Below, piece by piece: positions 1-8,400 of a stretch of DNA of 64,000 nt. This DNA comes from CAWCPR01 sp963797475 (GTDB lineage: Bacteria > Chloroflexota > Anaerolineae > Anaerolineales > UBA4823), in NCBI GenBank assembly GCA_963797475.1, contig CAWCPR010000020.1:62001-126000 (forward strand), in the 5' to 3' direction. Position numbers and translations under genes: made by a program. Each line of letters starts with the position of its first letter. Positions within the stretch are counted from its first letter, which is position 1. The notes beneath the pieces are model-generated. The model did not search any database. It was not told the DNA's origin and saw nothing but the letters and a program-made list of their open reading frames with translations.

Positions 1-50
1 GACCAGGCTAATTGGTAAAATCTGTAAACCGGTCGCAATTTGAATTCCGG

Positions 51-1004
51 TTACCCGCCGAATAAAACTCCCTTTAGCGCCGACCTCATCATCATCAGAG
101 CGGCCGGAGTCATCAGCACGATACAGATAGAAGGAAAGATCAACAAAGCCATTGGGATGAGCATTTTAATTGGGGCTTTGTGGGCTTCTTCTTCTGCTAA
201 TTGGCGTCTTTTCACACGCATCTGATCGGATTGAATGCGAAGAACTTTCGCCATGCTGACACCCAGTTGCTCGCTTTGGATTACCGCGGCAACGAAACTG
301 GTCATCTCGGGGATTCCCAGCCGGTCAGACATATCACGCAGAGCCTCACGACGCAGCTTGCCCAATTGTATTTCGCGGAGCACTCTCCCAAATGCCATTG
401 AAAGTTCGTTTGTCCACTTTTCACTGACTTTTGCCATCGCGCCATCGAACCCAAGCCCGGCTTCGACACAGATCGTCAATAGGTCAAGAGCATCCGGAAG
501 GGCTTTGCGGACCTCTTTTTGACGGCGGTTGATTTTGCTTGTTAACAATAATTCTGGAAGATAAAAACCGAGAGCGACGAATGTGCTAACGATCAACAGT
601 TTTCGACCCCAGGTCCATGATACGCTGCTGATGGAAAACACAAAGAACAATAAGGCTCCAAAACCAACAGCAGCTACGAAACGCAAGGCCCAAAACAGGG
701 CCGGATCCAGGCCCTTCGGATTACCGGCCAGCTCAAGCTTATGTTCTGTGGTTAAAATAGCGTTTTGCGGCGTGAATCGGGTGGCGAATTCACCAAATTT
801 ACGTGCCAGCGGGATGAAAATACGCTCTGAGAGTGGTTGGGAGAGTTCAATCTCTTCCAGGCTTGCAGTTTCACCGCGTGCCGCAAATTCGGCCAGGCGT
901 TCTTGAAGTGGATCTGATGAGCGTGTGTCGCGCACTCCTACAACGACCAGGGCAATCGCTCCGATCACCACGACAATCCCTACAACGATCAACACAACTT
1001 CCAT
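51..1004 (-). CDS. tadC: Tad pilus inner-membrane platform protein TadC
   Basis: The 317-residue protein is the second of two adjacent GspF-type (T2SSF) membrane proteins in a Tad locus. It should form the inner-membrane platform on which the TadA ATPase drives Flp pilus assembly. An N-terminal membrane helix (about residues 4-24) is followed by a charged stretch, two central helices (about 108-150), the T2SSF domain (about 165-290, with LPDALDLLTICVEAGLGFDG) and a C-terminal helix pair. The start has an AAGGAG Shine-Dalgarno 8 bases upstream. It is the last gene of the cpaB-cpaE-tadA-tadB-tadC operon, 20 bases after tadB. TadC and TadB are told apart by gene order and length only. Confidence 0.88.
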   Translation of the reverse strand: MEVVLIVVGIVVVIGAIALVVVGVRDTRSSDPLQERLAEFAARGETASLEEIELSQPLSERIFIPLARKFGEFATRFTPQNAILTTEHKLELAGNPKGLDPALFWALRFVAAVGFGALLFFVFSISSVSWTWGRKLLIVSTFVALGFYLPELLLTSKINRRQKEVRKALPDALDLLTICVEAGLGFDGAMAKVSEKWTNELSMAFGRVLREIQLGKLRREALRDMSDRLGIPEMTSFVAAVIQSEQLGVSMAKVLRIQSDQMRVKRRQLAEEEAHKAPIKMLIPMALLIFPSICIVLMTPAALMMMRSALKGVLFGG

Positions 1005-1024
1005 TTATCGAACTCCTTTGCGCT

Positions 1025-1993
1025 TTATACTTCGATCGTTGCGATGCGCGTCATCACAAAAAAGCCGGAAGCGATCAGCAAAAGGCCAACCGACAGGGCA
1101 ATTATGCCAGGGATCCTTGTTTCAGGATTGAAGAATTCCATCATATAGGGACAATTCAAGACCCACAATGCCAGAGAAATCAGGATGGGCATGATCGCTA
1201 AGAAACGACCGGAATACATCACCTGTGACGTAAGCACCCGAATCTCGCCTTTTATACGCACACGCTCTCGAATGGTATAAGAGATCGTATCCAAGATCTC
1301 GGCCAGGTTGCCACCCACTTCTCTTTGAACGTTCATAGCGGTGATCACCAGGTCCAAATCTTCGCTCGGAATACGGCGCAGTAGATTCTCCAGCGCCCGT
1401 TCCATCGGGAGGCCTAATTGCATTTCCTGGACCACTCGCCGGAACTCGTCTGAAATCGGCGGCGGCATTTCTTTGCTTACGGCTTCCATCGCCTGCATCG
1501 TAGAGTAACCTGCTCGAAGCCCATTAACCATCAGGTTCAGCATATCGGCAAGCTGATCGTTAAATCGCTGCAGGCGCTTTCCTTGTTGTCTGCGAACGTA
1601 CATTCGCGGAAGAAACAGGCCAAAAACCCCGCCTAATATACCAAACAATATCGATCGACCCCCGATATACCAGCTAACGACGCCCACACCTACCGCTGAA
1701 ATTCCCATGAGCGTAACGTACTCGGAAGACTTGAGCTTAATATCGGCGCGCGCCAGCTCTCGGGCTACCCCCCCACCCCAATTCGACCCCTCTAAGCGGT
1801 TATTGAGCCAATCGCCGACTGGGCTGGATTTTTCGCCTTTTTGTACTGCAACGGCGGCTTCATCCTCAAGGTATCGACCTAAACGCTCTTCCACGAGGGA
1901 TTGTTCACTGGTGGCTGAAACGATCGCACCGATCACCATCAGGACGAGCGCCACTCCCCCTCCAACAACCAGGATTATTGGAATAGATGCCAT
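1025..1993 (-). CDS. tadB: Tad pilus inner-membrane platform protein TadB
   Basis: This 322-residue T2SSF-family membrane protein is the partner of TadC in the Tad pilus platform. It has an N-terminal helix (about 4-27), a soluble linker, a central helix pair (about 92-130), a cytoplasmic T2SSF domain (about 140-265, with FNDQLADMLNLMVNGLRAGY) and two C-terminal helices (about 268-318). It lies 24 bases downstream of tadA and 20 bases upstream of tadC, so the operon is continuous. A CAGGT element sits before the ATG. The family assignment is firm; its role as TadB rather than TadC follows from being next to the ATPase gene. Confidence 0.88.
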   Translation of the reverse strand: MASIPIILVVGGGVALVLMVIGAIVSATSEQSLVEERLGRYLEDEAAVAVQKGEKSSPVGDWLNNRLEGSNWGGGVARELARADIKLKSSEYVTLMGISAVGVGVVSWYIGGRSILFGILGGVFGLFLPRMYVRRQQGKRLQRFNDQLADMLNLMVNGLRAGYSTMQAMEAVSKEMPPPISDEFRRVVQEMQLGLPMERALENLLRRIPSEDLDLVITAMNVQREVGGNLAEILDTISYTIRERVRIKGEIRVLTSQVMYSGRFLAIMPILISLALWVLNCPYMMEFFNPETRIPGIIALSVGLLLIASGFFVMTRIATIEV

Positions 1994-2017
1994 TTTTTAT
2001 TACCTGAAGACTTTCTG

Positions 2018-3424
2018 TTAATAACGCCTGCGATCACCAATGCCAAAAATCGACGCAGGCAAGTGGATTCCCGCAGCCTCAATTTTATCGATAAATTTAG
2101 GACGCAATCCAGTCGGGCGCAAGCGACCGATGACCTTGCCATCCTCATAACCGCTTTGTTCGAACTGGAATACATCGGTCATGGTAATTACATCCCCTTC
2201 CATGCCGCTGATCTCAGTGATATTGGTAATCTTACGTGTACCATCGCGCATACGTTCCTGGTGGACTACCAGGTCGATTGCGGAAGCAATTTGCTCGCGG
2301 ATCGCGCGCATTGGGAGATCCATTCCAGCCATCAAGGTCATCGTCTCAATACGGGCTAATGTGTCACGCGGGCTGTTCGAGTGGGCGGTGGTCATCGATC
2401 CATCATGACCGGTGTTCATCGCTTGCAGCATGTCCAAAGCCGCATCGTCACGGATCTCGCCGACGATAATCCGGTCGGGGCGCATACGCAGCGCATTAAC
2501 CACTAACTGCCGGATTGTAACCTCACCCCGGCCTTCGATATTGGGGGGCCGGGATTCCATCGTCACGACATGCTCCTGGCGTAGCTGCAATTCCGCTGCA
2601 TTTTCAATCGTGACGATCCGTTCGTCGCTGGGGATGAACTGCGAGAGGATGTTGAGGAATGTCGTTTTACCAGAACCGGTACCGCCAGAAATTACGATAT
2701 TCAAGCGGGATTCGACACAGGCCTTCAAAAATTGCAGCGCTTCGGCTGTGATCGAGCCAAATTGGACCAATTGCTCAACGGTTATCGGGTTCTTAAAAAA
2801 CTTTCGGATGGTGAGCGTAGGCCCCACAAGCGAGATGGGTGGAATAACCGCGTTTACACGAGATCCATCCGGAAGGCGTGCATCCACATATGGGCTGGAT
2901 TCATCGATACGACGGCCCATTGGAGCGACGATGCGGTCAATGATCCGCATGACATGATCGTCGCTTTCAAATGACACAGGCACTCTCAAGATCTTACCAG
3001 CACGCTCGATATAGATGTTCTTCGCGCCGTTCACCATGATTTCTGTAATGGTTTCATCTTCCAGGAGCGGCTGCAACGGGCCAAAACCCAGGATCTCGGC
3101 AGCAATCTGTTCGAACAACCGATGTCTTTCAGGGCGTGAGAGTACGATGTTCTCTTCGGCTAAAACTTGCTCGAATAAATCTTGAATCGCCGTGCGGACC
3201 TCGTTGACCTTGGAGATATCCATCGATGGGTCAAGTTCGGCCAACAAGCGGTTTTGTACACGAGTTTTTAAATCCAGGTAAGTATCTCGTTGAGAGTTTA
3301 CTCCTGGCGGCGCAACACGGCGGCCCTGTACAGCCACCAGGCGAGAATTGTTGTTGTCGCCATTGTTTGCGGCTGTCCCCTGGGTTTTGCCTTGTCCTTG
3401 CTCGATTCGCTTGAGAAGAGACAT
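2018..3424 (-). CDS. tadA: Tad pilus assembly ATPase TadA/CpaF
   Basis: This is a 468-residue secretion ATPase of the GspE/CpaF type. It hydrolyses ATP at the cytoplasmic face to power Flp pilus assembly. The N-terminal 40 residues are polar and Asn/Gln-rich, followed by the CpaF N-domain (about 55-235). Visible catalytic motifs are Walker A GGTGSGKTT at 247-255, the Asp/Glu box around 268-276, Walker B RIIVGEIR near 318-325 and the His box TGHDGSMTTAH at 338-348. Length is normal for CpaF. The start is set by AGGAGGG about 7 bases before ATG. It lies between cpaE (24-base gap) and tadB. Confidence 0.95.
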   Translation of the reverse strand: MSLLKRIEQGQGKTQGTAANNGDNNNSRLVAVQGRRVAPPGVNSQRDTYLDLKTRVQNRLLAELDPSMDISKVNEVRTAIQDLFEQVLAEENIVLSRPERHRLFEQIAAEILGFGPLQPLLEDETITEIMVNGAKNIYIERAGKILRVPVSFESDDHVMRIIDRIVAPMGRRIDESSPYVDARLPDGSRVNAVIPPISLVGPTLTIRKFFKNPITVEQLVQFGSITAEALQFLKACVESRLNIVISGGTGSGKTTFLNILSQFIPSDERIVTIENAAELQLRQEHVVTMESRPPNIEGRGEVTIRQLVVNALRMRPDRIIVGEIRDDAALDMLQAMNTGHDGSMTTAHSNSPRDTLARIETMTLMAGMDLPMRAIREQIASAIDLVVHQERMRDGTRKITNITEISGMEGDVITMTDVFQFEQSGYEDGKVIGRLRPTGLRPKFIDKIEAAGIHLPASIFGIGDRRRY

Positions 3425-3448
3425 CGTTAAGCCCTCCTACAATAGGCC

Positions 3449-4702
3449 CTAACGCTTACTAACCCGGCCGTTTGCCGGTTCTTTCTCTGCTTCCAACTCT
3501 GTATTCTCTGAGATCCGCTGGCGTATCGCTTCTGCCAACGAAAGGAAGCTTCGAGAAATCGGTCGTGATCGGTCGCCCAGCATAAACGGTACTCCCCGAT
3601 TTATGGAAGGTACGACCACCCTTTCTTCGGCCGGAATCGTAGCTATAATTTCCTGTTTAAAACTTTCACTTACCTTGTCGGGAGTGATCCCAATCCGTTT
3701 ATCGAAACGGTTCATGACAAATAAGACCCGGCGGCGGTTAATCTTCAACACGTCCACCAAATCCAGGAACAAACGAGCGTTTTTGATTGCAGGAATATCC
3801 TGTGTTGTGATTAGAATGACGATGTCGCTCGTATCAATCGTAGCTAGTGTGACATCGGACAATGAGGAAGACGCATCCACTACTACATAAGAGAACAGGC
3901 GGGTCAGGTATTTCAAGACTTTGGCAAATTGTTCCCCACTAACATTTTCTGCATATTCGGGTCTTGCCGGTGACGTAAGGATCCTAACTCCAGATGGATT
4001 ATGGGTGATCATCACCTCTTCAACAATATCAGGGTCTAACTCTTCCGCTCGAGGGGCTAAGTCTACCACACTATTCTTGCTTTGCTCATTAAGAAAAACT
4101 GCGACATCGCCGAACTGCAGGTTGCCATCTACAACCACAACCGGGGTTTCTGCATTGTGAAGAGTCATTGCCAGATTAATTGCCAGGGTTGTGCAGCCGG
4201 TCCCCCCTTTTGGGCTGTAAACTACGATCACTTTGCCATACGAGACGACCGAGCCAGCCATCATGGTCGCGCCTGGACCAACGGCCTGCAACTGCGGGCT
4301 GGCTTTCTCACGCTCGTCACGAGCCATTTTTCCAGCTCTGCGGATAGCGGAAGTTAATTCGTCTACTGCGGGGGGCTTGGTAAGGAAATCACGCGCTCCA
4401 GCCAGCATCGCTCGCCGCATGTAGTTCGGATCACCTTGAACGGAAAGAATAACAATTTGGGTATATGGGTTGATCCGGCGTATGTTTTCAGTCGCTGTTA
4501 TGCCGTCCATATCCGGCATATTGATGTCCATCAAGACGACATCCGGTTTGGTATCTCTGGCTAATTCAATGCCTTCCCGACCCGTTCGAGCGGCGCCCAC
4601 CACCTCCACATCGTTCTCGAATTGGAGAAGTTTGCGAATATTTTCGCGCGTTTCAGAGATATCGTCAACAATTAAAACCCGAATTTTATCACTAACTACC
4701 AT
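3449..4702 (-). CDS. cpaE: CpaE-like pilus protein: receiver domain fused to MinD/ParA-type ATPase
   Basis: The 417-residue protein has an N-terminal response-regulator receiver (about 8-122; DD acid pocket at the start of strand 1, phospho-acceptor Asp in VLMDINMPDMDG). A MinD/ParA-type ATPase follows (about 155-390) with the deviant Walker A YSPKGGTGCTT. In Caulobacter, CpaE localises the pilus machinery to the pole; a similar role is inferred here. Unlike some CpaE proteins, this receiver keeps the acceptor Asp, so phosphorylation is possible. The start has GGAG 7 bases upstream. It sits between cpaB and tadA in one operon. A second copy lies at 38650-39885. Confidence 0.9.
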   Translation of the reverse strand: MVVSDKIRVLIVDDISETRENIRKLLQFENDVEVVGAARTGREGIELARDTKPDVVLMDINMPDMDGITATENIRRINPYTQIVILSVQGDPNYMRRAMLAGARDFLTKPPAVDELTSAIRRAGKMARDEREKASPQLQAVGPGATMMAGSVVSYGKVIVVYSPKGGTGCTTLAINLAMTLHNAETPVVVVDGNLQFGDVAVFLNEQSKNSVVDLAPRAEELDPDIVEEVMITHNPSGVRILTSPARPEYAENVSGEQFAKVLKYLTRLFSYVVVDASSSLSDVTLATIDTSDIVILITTQDIPAIKNARLFLDLVDVLKINRRRVLFVMNRFDKRIGITPDKVSESFKQEIIATIPAEERVVVPSINRGVPFMLGDRSRPISRSFLSLAEAIRQRISENTELEAEKEPANGRVSKR

Positions 4703-4726
4703 TTATCGTCTCCACAGGCCCCTAGA

Positions 4727-5905
4727 TTACGGGGCTGGGGTTGGGATTGTATCATTCTTCAACTCGGGGAATGCCAAGCGGTCAATCCTGGGTTCCTGCC
4801 CATACGGGAGCTTGACAGGAACAGGAATATTGTATTGGTCAAGTAGAAATTGCAGAGTGACTGCCTCAGTCTCAAACCGAGATTCATCCTGGGCTGAACG
4901 CAGGGCAAGCGTCAACTGCGCATTTGTAAACATGAGGTAATTCAGTGTGACTGCATCTTGAGGAGCAACGATTAAGGTTACGACATCCGGGCCTGGAGCT
5001 GGCTGTTGTTGGGCCGCAGTTTGCTGAGTCTCTGCCGGCTGTTGCTGTTCAGCCTGGTCGGTTACGGGCAAGTTGGTTTGTTGAGTGACCGTCTCTGTCT
5101 CTTCTACCGGGAAAGTCCCCATTCGCAAAACAACAGCGTCCTGGAGCAAAGATTGGCTTACCAATCGTGGTCGCTGTTCTTCAGTCGGCACGACGTAGAA
5201 AGTCTGGCCTAAAACAGGATCAACTTCGGCGCGTCCTACTACCGAGCCAACACCGCCGGCAGCGTTCTGAGAGGTGACCTTGGAGAGCTCCAGGTTAACT
5301 TGAGCGCCGCCTGCATTTTCACCGGTTCCTGAGCCGATTAAAACTCCTGGGCCAGGAGCAATGACTGCAGAAGTGGTGTCTGGGAGCTTGGACTGGAAAT
5401 CCGTGTCCAGATCTACAAATTGCATTGTGACGATTACATTGACATGATCGCCTGCTTGAGGCGCATACGATACGCTGGACAACCGGGTAATCGGGATCGA
5501 TACGGCTACCATACCACGCGGGATTGAAAGTGCAGCAACTGAACCCGTCCCAGAAAGTTGCTCAGCGCTGTCGACCAGCATGGAGTTCGTCAATGGGATG
5601 CCGGCATCCAAATCGAATTTTGCCTGGCGGCCAAGAACATCGTTCACATTCGTGAACATCCCCTGGATCACCGCATCTTTTTGCCAGGGAACCACCCCAA
5701 CAACAGACTCTTCGATGAGCCCTCCGCGCGGGATCCGCTGCGTTACCATGACAACATTGACCATTTCGACCGCAGGCGCTAGGGGTGTCGTCTCTGTGCC
5801 GGTCTGGGCAGGCGGCTGCAAGAACTTCTGCCAGAAGACCACCACAGCAACCAGGCCTAAAATTATGATAAAAGCAAGATAGAAGAAGATTCTCCCGCGA
5901 CGCAT
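4727..5905 (-). CDS. cpaB: Flp pilus assembly protein CpaB/RcpC
   Basis: This 392-residue membrane-anchored protein belongs to the CpaB/RcpC family, periplasmic or extracytoplasmic parts of the Tad machine. It has one N-terminal helix (about 7-26), then an SAF domain (about 48-115, with TQRIPRGGLIEESVV), a RcpC-type beta-rich region (about 125-170) and a Gln/Pro-rich linker around 265-305. The ATG at 5905 is preferred because a GGAGG lies 5 bases upstream. An in-frame TTG at 5917 would overlap that ribosome site. It is the first gene of the tad operon. I found no convincing -35/-10 in the 176 bases before it, so transcription might also come from readthrough past flp. Confidence 0.87.
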   Translation of the reverse strand: MRRGRIFFYLAFIIILGLVAVVVFWQKFLQPPAQTGTETTPLAPAVEMVNVVMVTQRIPRGGLIEESVVGVVPWQKDAVIQGMFTNVNDVLGRQAKFDLDAGIPLTNSMLVDSAEQLSGTGSVAALSIPRGMVAVSIPITRLSSVSYAPQAGDHVNVIVTMQFVDLDTDFQSKLPDTTSAVIAPGPGVLIGSGTGENAGGAQVNLELSKVTSQNAAGGVGSVVGRAEVDPVLGQTFYVVPTEEQRPRLVSQSLLQDAVVLRMGTFPVEETETVTQQTNLPVTDQAEQQQPAETQQTAAQQQPAPGPDVVTLIVAPQDAVTLNYLMFTNAQLTLALRSAQDESRFETEAVTLQFLLDQYNIPVPVKLPYGQEPRIDRLAFPELKNDTIPTPAP

Positions 5906-6081
5906 GATCGCCTCCAAGATCGTTTAGTGGCCTGGGATAGGAATTTTTTTGACAAAACAAGGCCACTGAGTTTAATGTTATTACTAGTCTACCTGATTAT
6001 TTAAATATTCGCTACCCTTTTTGGCCTTTTATGCCTCACAACAACGTAAGCTTTAAGGCACGTTGCAGGCCTGTAAAGAAC

Positions 6082-6109
6082 TAAGGCCCTGCTTTTCGGC
6101 AGGGCCTTA
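6082..6109 (-). terminator. Strong hairpin between flp and cpaB
   Basis: A perfect 11-base-pair inverted repeat (arms 6082-6092 and 6099-6109, six-base loop) lies 66 bases downstream of the flp stop. On the minus strand it is followed by AGTTCTTT, a short U-rich tail. It probably stops most flp transcripts before the machinery genes, or stabilises the flp mRNA 3' end. Confidence 0.75.
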
Positions 6110-6174
6110 ATTCCAGATTGGCTATGTGATTGAATTTGGATTGGATGCCAAGCTAAGAAAAAATAATGTTCGAG

Positions 6175-6321
6175 CTAGATATTGCTCATGATGTTGCTGA
6201 ATACGTTGCCGATCGCCGGGCCCAAGAGAGCAAGAATAACGATCACGACAATCGCCACCAAAACAAGAATTAACGCATATTCAACAAGACCCTGGCCTTT
6301 TTCCTTCGGTGCGAACAACAT
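6175..6321 (-). CDS. flp: Flp/Fap-type pilin precursor
   Basis: This is a 48-residue prepilin, the major subunit of the Tad pilus. A short charged leader (MLFAPKEKG) precedes QGLVEY, matching the Flp pattern of Gly, four residues, then Glu-Tyr. Prepilin peptidase should cut after Gly9 and leave a mature pilin of 39 residues, mostly one hydrophobic helix. The start at 6321 is chosen over upstream in-frame codons because AAGGAGG lies 8 bases before it and the leader length then fits the family. It has its own promoter (6377-6404) and terminator (6082-6109). No TadV peptidase gene is in the window. Confidence 0.92.
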   Translation of the reverse strand: MLFAPKEKGQGLVEYALILVLVAIVVIVILALLGPAIGNVFSNIMSNI

Positions 6322-6376
6322 GGCTTTCACCTCCTTCCGGTTCTTAAGATGTCCTGCTTTTTTCATAGCCATTTCT

Positions 6377-6404
6377 ATTATAGAGGATTTAATAAAAATT
6401 GCAA
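6377..6404 (-). promoter_or_regulatory. Sigma-70-type promoter of flp
   Basis: On the minus strand, TTGCAA (6399-6404) and a perfect TATAAT (6377-6382) are separated by 16 bases. Transcription should start near 6370 and give a leader of about 50 bases before the flp ribosome site. Confidence 0.7.
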
Positions 6405-6508
6405 TAGTTTTAAACCTGCATTTTCCTTTCAATTCTGCAAAGATCACTATTTCTGCAAAGTATTATGCATCCTCAATTCCAGAGACCAAAAAGTTCATTG
6501 AAAAAAAG

Positions 6509-7570
6509 CTAGGAAGCTACCGGCAAAGCCATTGCAGGGATTTGAAAAGTCACGCGGGTGCCTTGTCCGATGACGCTGTCGATATCGAGGTAACCGCCTA
6601 ACATTTCTACACGCTCGCGGATTACCTTCAAACCCATACTGCCGCGTTCTTGCAGTGTCTCGACGTCAAAACCCTTGCCATTGTCGTCCACCGTGATTTT
6701 GATGTTCGTATCGCCGAGATCCACCTGAACTTTCACTTGGGAGCCCTGGCTGTGACGAACTGCATTGTTCAAGAGCTCCTGAATGGCTCGGAAAATCATC
6801 ACCTCTTGATAAGATTCCAACCTGCGCTCCATCCCCGTCACGTTCAAACGCACATCCATACCTGACTGCTCTTTAAATGCGTCAACGTAGCGCTTTAAAG
6901 TAGGCGCTAACCCCAGGTCATCTAACATCATGGGTCTCAATTCAAAGATAAAGTCACGAACCTTTTGGAAGGTAGAGGTTGCGGAGATCTTCATATTCGC
7001 CAATTCTTCACGCGCCCTGTTCTGATCGATGTCAAACAAGCGCATGGCGATCTCGGTCTGCAGAATAAAATTAGAAAGTGCTTGGGCAGGTCCATCATGC
7101 ATCTGGCGGGAAAGGCGCTGTCGCTCCGATTCCTGCGCCTGGATCATCATCTCAACTGTCTCAGTAGTAGCCGAAGGCCCTCGTGATCGGGAATCTCTCG
7201 GCAGGCCGCCTTCCATCGCACTGAGAATACTTTCACTCAATTTGACCTGGCGTTCGAGATGGGACTGGTCGTTCTGTAATTTTTCCACCTGGCCGCGCAT
7301 CACAAACAAGCGTTGTTGAACATCCAAAGCCGAGTCATAGGCCATGCGAATATCCGCCCGCGGCAAGCTTTCAAACTGGCCCTGCACTTGCTGCAAGTGG
7401 GCGGTAATAGAAGCGTTTCGCTGGGTAATCTTCTTGACTTCAAGCTGGCTTTGTTCGATCATCAAGCTGATTTCTTTCATCTCCCTGCGAGATTGATCCA
7501 GTTGGGACAGTAAATCTTCCTTTACCTTATCCCAGACGCTTGCTTCCTGTTTTGGGTCTTTTACAACCAT
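6509..7570 (-). CDS. Cytoplasmic sensor histidine kinase, NarL/DegS (HisKA_3) type
   Basis: This 353-residue kinase has no membrane helix. Residues 1-125 form a long coiled coil. The dimerisation/phospho-acceptor box (ERQRLSRQMHDGPAQALSNF) follows, with His158 as acceptor, then an HATPase_c domain with N box (AIQELLNNAVRH) and G boxes (DNGKGFD, GSMGLKVIRERV). The ATG at 7570 has a GGAG 9 bases upstream and leaves a 5-base gap to the regulator gene. An upstream in-frame start at 7618 would overlap the regulator. It is probably the partner of the regulator at 7576-8283. The signal is unknown; being soluble, it may read an internal signal or a partner protein. Confidence 0.9.
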   Translation of the reverse strand: MVVKDPKQEASVWDKVKEDLLSQLDQSRREMKEISLMIEQSQLEVKKITQRNASITAHLQQVQGQFESLPRADIRMAYDSALDVQQRLFVMRGQVEKLQNDQSHLERQVKLSESILSAMEGGLPRDSRSRGPSATTETVEMMIQAQESERQRLSRQMHDGPAQALSNFILQTEIAMRLFDIDQNRAREELANMKISATSTFQKVRDFIFELRPMMLDDLGLAPTLKRYVDAFKEQSGMDVRLNVTGMERRLESYQEVMIFRAIQELLNNAVRHSQGSQVKVQVDLGDTNIKITVDDNGKGFDVETLQERGSMGLKVIRERVEMLGGYLDIDSVIGQGTRVTFQIPAMALPVAS

Positions 7571-7575
7571 TCCCG

Positions 7576-8283
7576 CTACTCCTGTGTCTCTGTATCTTGT
7601 TGATGCAAACGCACCCACCCTCGGCGTAATGCGTAGATCGCCGCCTGTGTACGATCATCCACGCCGAGCTTTCGCAAAATCGCTGTGACGTGATTTTTAA
7701 CGGTTTGATGGCTGATCCCTAGCAAGGCTGCAATTTCCTTATTGCTGAGTCCCTGGGTGACATACGACAGCACTTCCATCTCTCTACCGGACAACGGCTG
7801 AAAAGGTTCCCCCGGGTCGCTATAGATGCGCATCGCGCCTTCAGTTCGTTCATCGAGCCAACGATTAATGCTGTAGGGATCGAACGCCTGGTCGCCTACA
7901 ACAAATTCTCCCGAAACGACGTTACGGATGACCTCGATTAAGTTTTCGGGCTGGACGTCTTTTGTACAATAGGCCGCTGCGCCTACCCTCATGGCGTGAA
8001 TTTTTTGCTCGTCGTCATCATATGCAGTGAGTAAAATGACCCGCGTGGCCATTTTTTCATTGACAATTAGACGGGTAATCTGCTGCCCATTCATGCCCGG
8101 TAAATTTACATCCAAGATGGCGACATTTGGATGAAGCTCTCGGATCATGTCCAGGCCCTTCTCGCCGTCCGCGGCCTGTCCAATGACCGAAATATCCGGT
8201 TCCAGGGATAAAATGTCCGCCACCCCTTGGCGAAACAGGGGGTGGTCGTCAACAATCACGATCGAGATTTCATTCATAGACAT
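7576..8283 (-). CDS. NarL/LuxR-family response regulator
   Basis: The 235-residue regulator has an N-terminal receiver (about 6-125; acidic pair Asp12-Asp13, acceptor Asp58 in ILDVNLPGMNG) and a C-terminal LuxR-type helix-turn-helix (about 168-225, LSNKEIAALLGISHQTVKNH). It is the first gene of a two-gene operon with the histidine kinase and has its own promoter at 8316-8344. Next to the pilus locus it may control flp or tad, but no binding site was identified. Translation could start at Met1 or Met3; neither has a strong ribosome site. Confidence 0.93.
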   Translation of the reverse strand: MSMNEISIVIVDDHPLFRQGVADILSLEPDISVIGQAADGEKGLDMIRELHPNVAILDVNLPGMNGQQITRLIVNEKMATRVILLTAYDDDEQKIHAMRVGAAAYCTKDVQPENLIEVIRNVVSGEFVVGDQAFDPYSINRWLDERTEGAMRIYSDPGEPFQPLSGREMEVLSYVTQGLSNKEIAALLGISHQTVKNHVTAILRKLGVDDRTQAAIYALRRGWVRLHQQDTETQE

Positions 8284-8315
8284 TCTCGCTTAATCTTCTT
8301 TCCCGATTTTCGATC

Positions 8316-8344
8316 AGTATAGCACAGGAGTACTATACAAGCAA
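8316..8344 (-). promoter_or_regulatory. Promoter of the two-component operon
   Basis: On the minus strand TTGCTT (8339-8344), a 17-base spacer and TATACT (8316-8321) form a reasonable sigma-70-type promoter about 33 bases before the regulator start. Confidence 0.6.
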
Positions 8345-8400
8345 ATGTGAAATCCCTACGAAATCGATAGCTTGCCAACGAAAATGAAAATCAAAAAATT

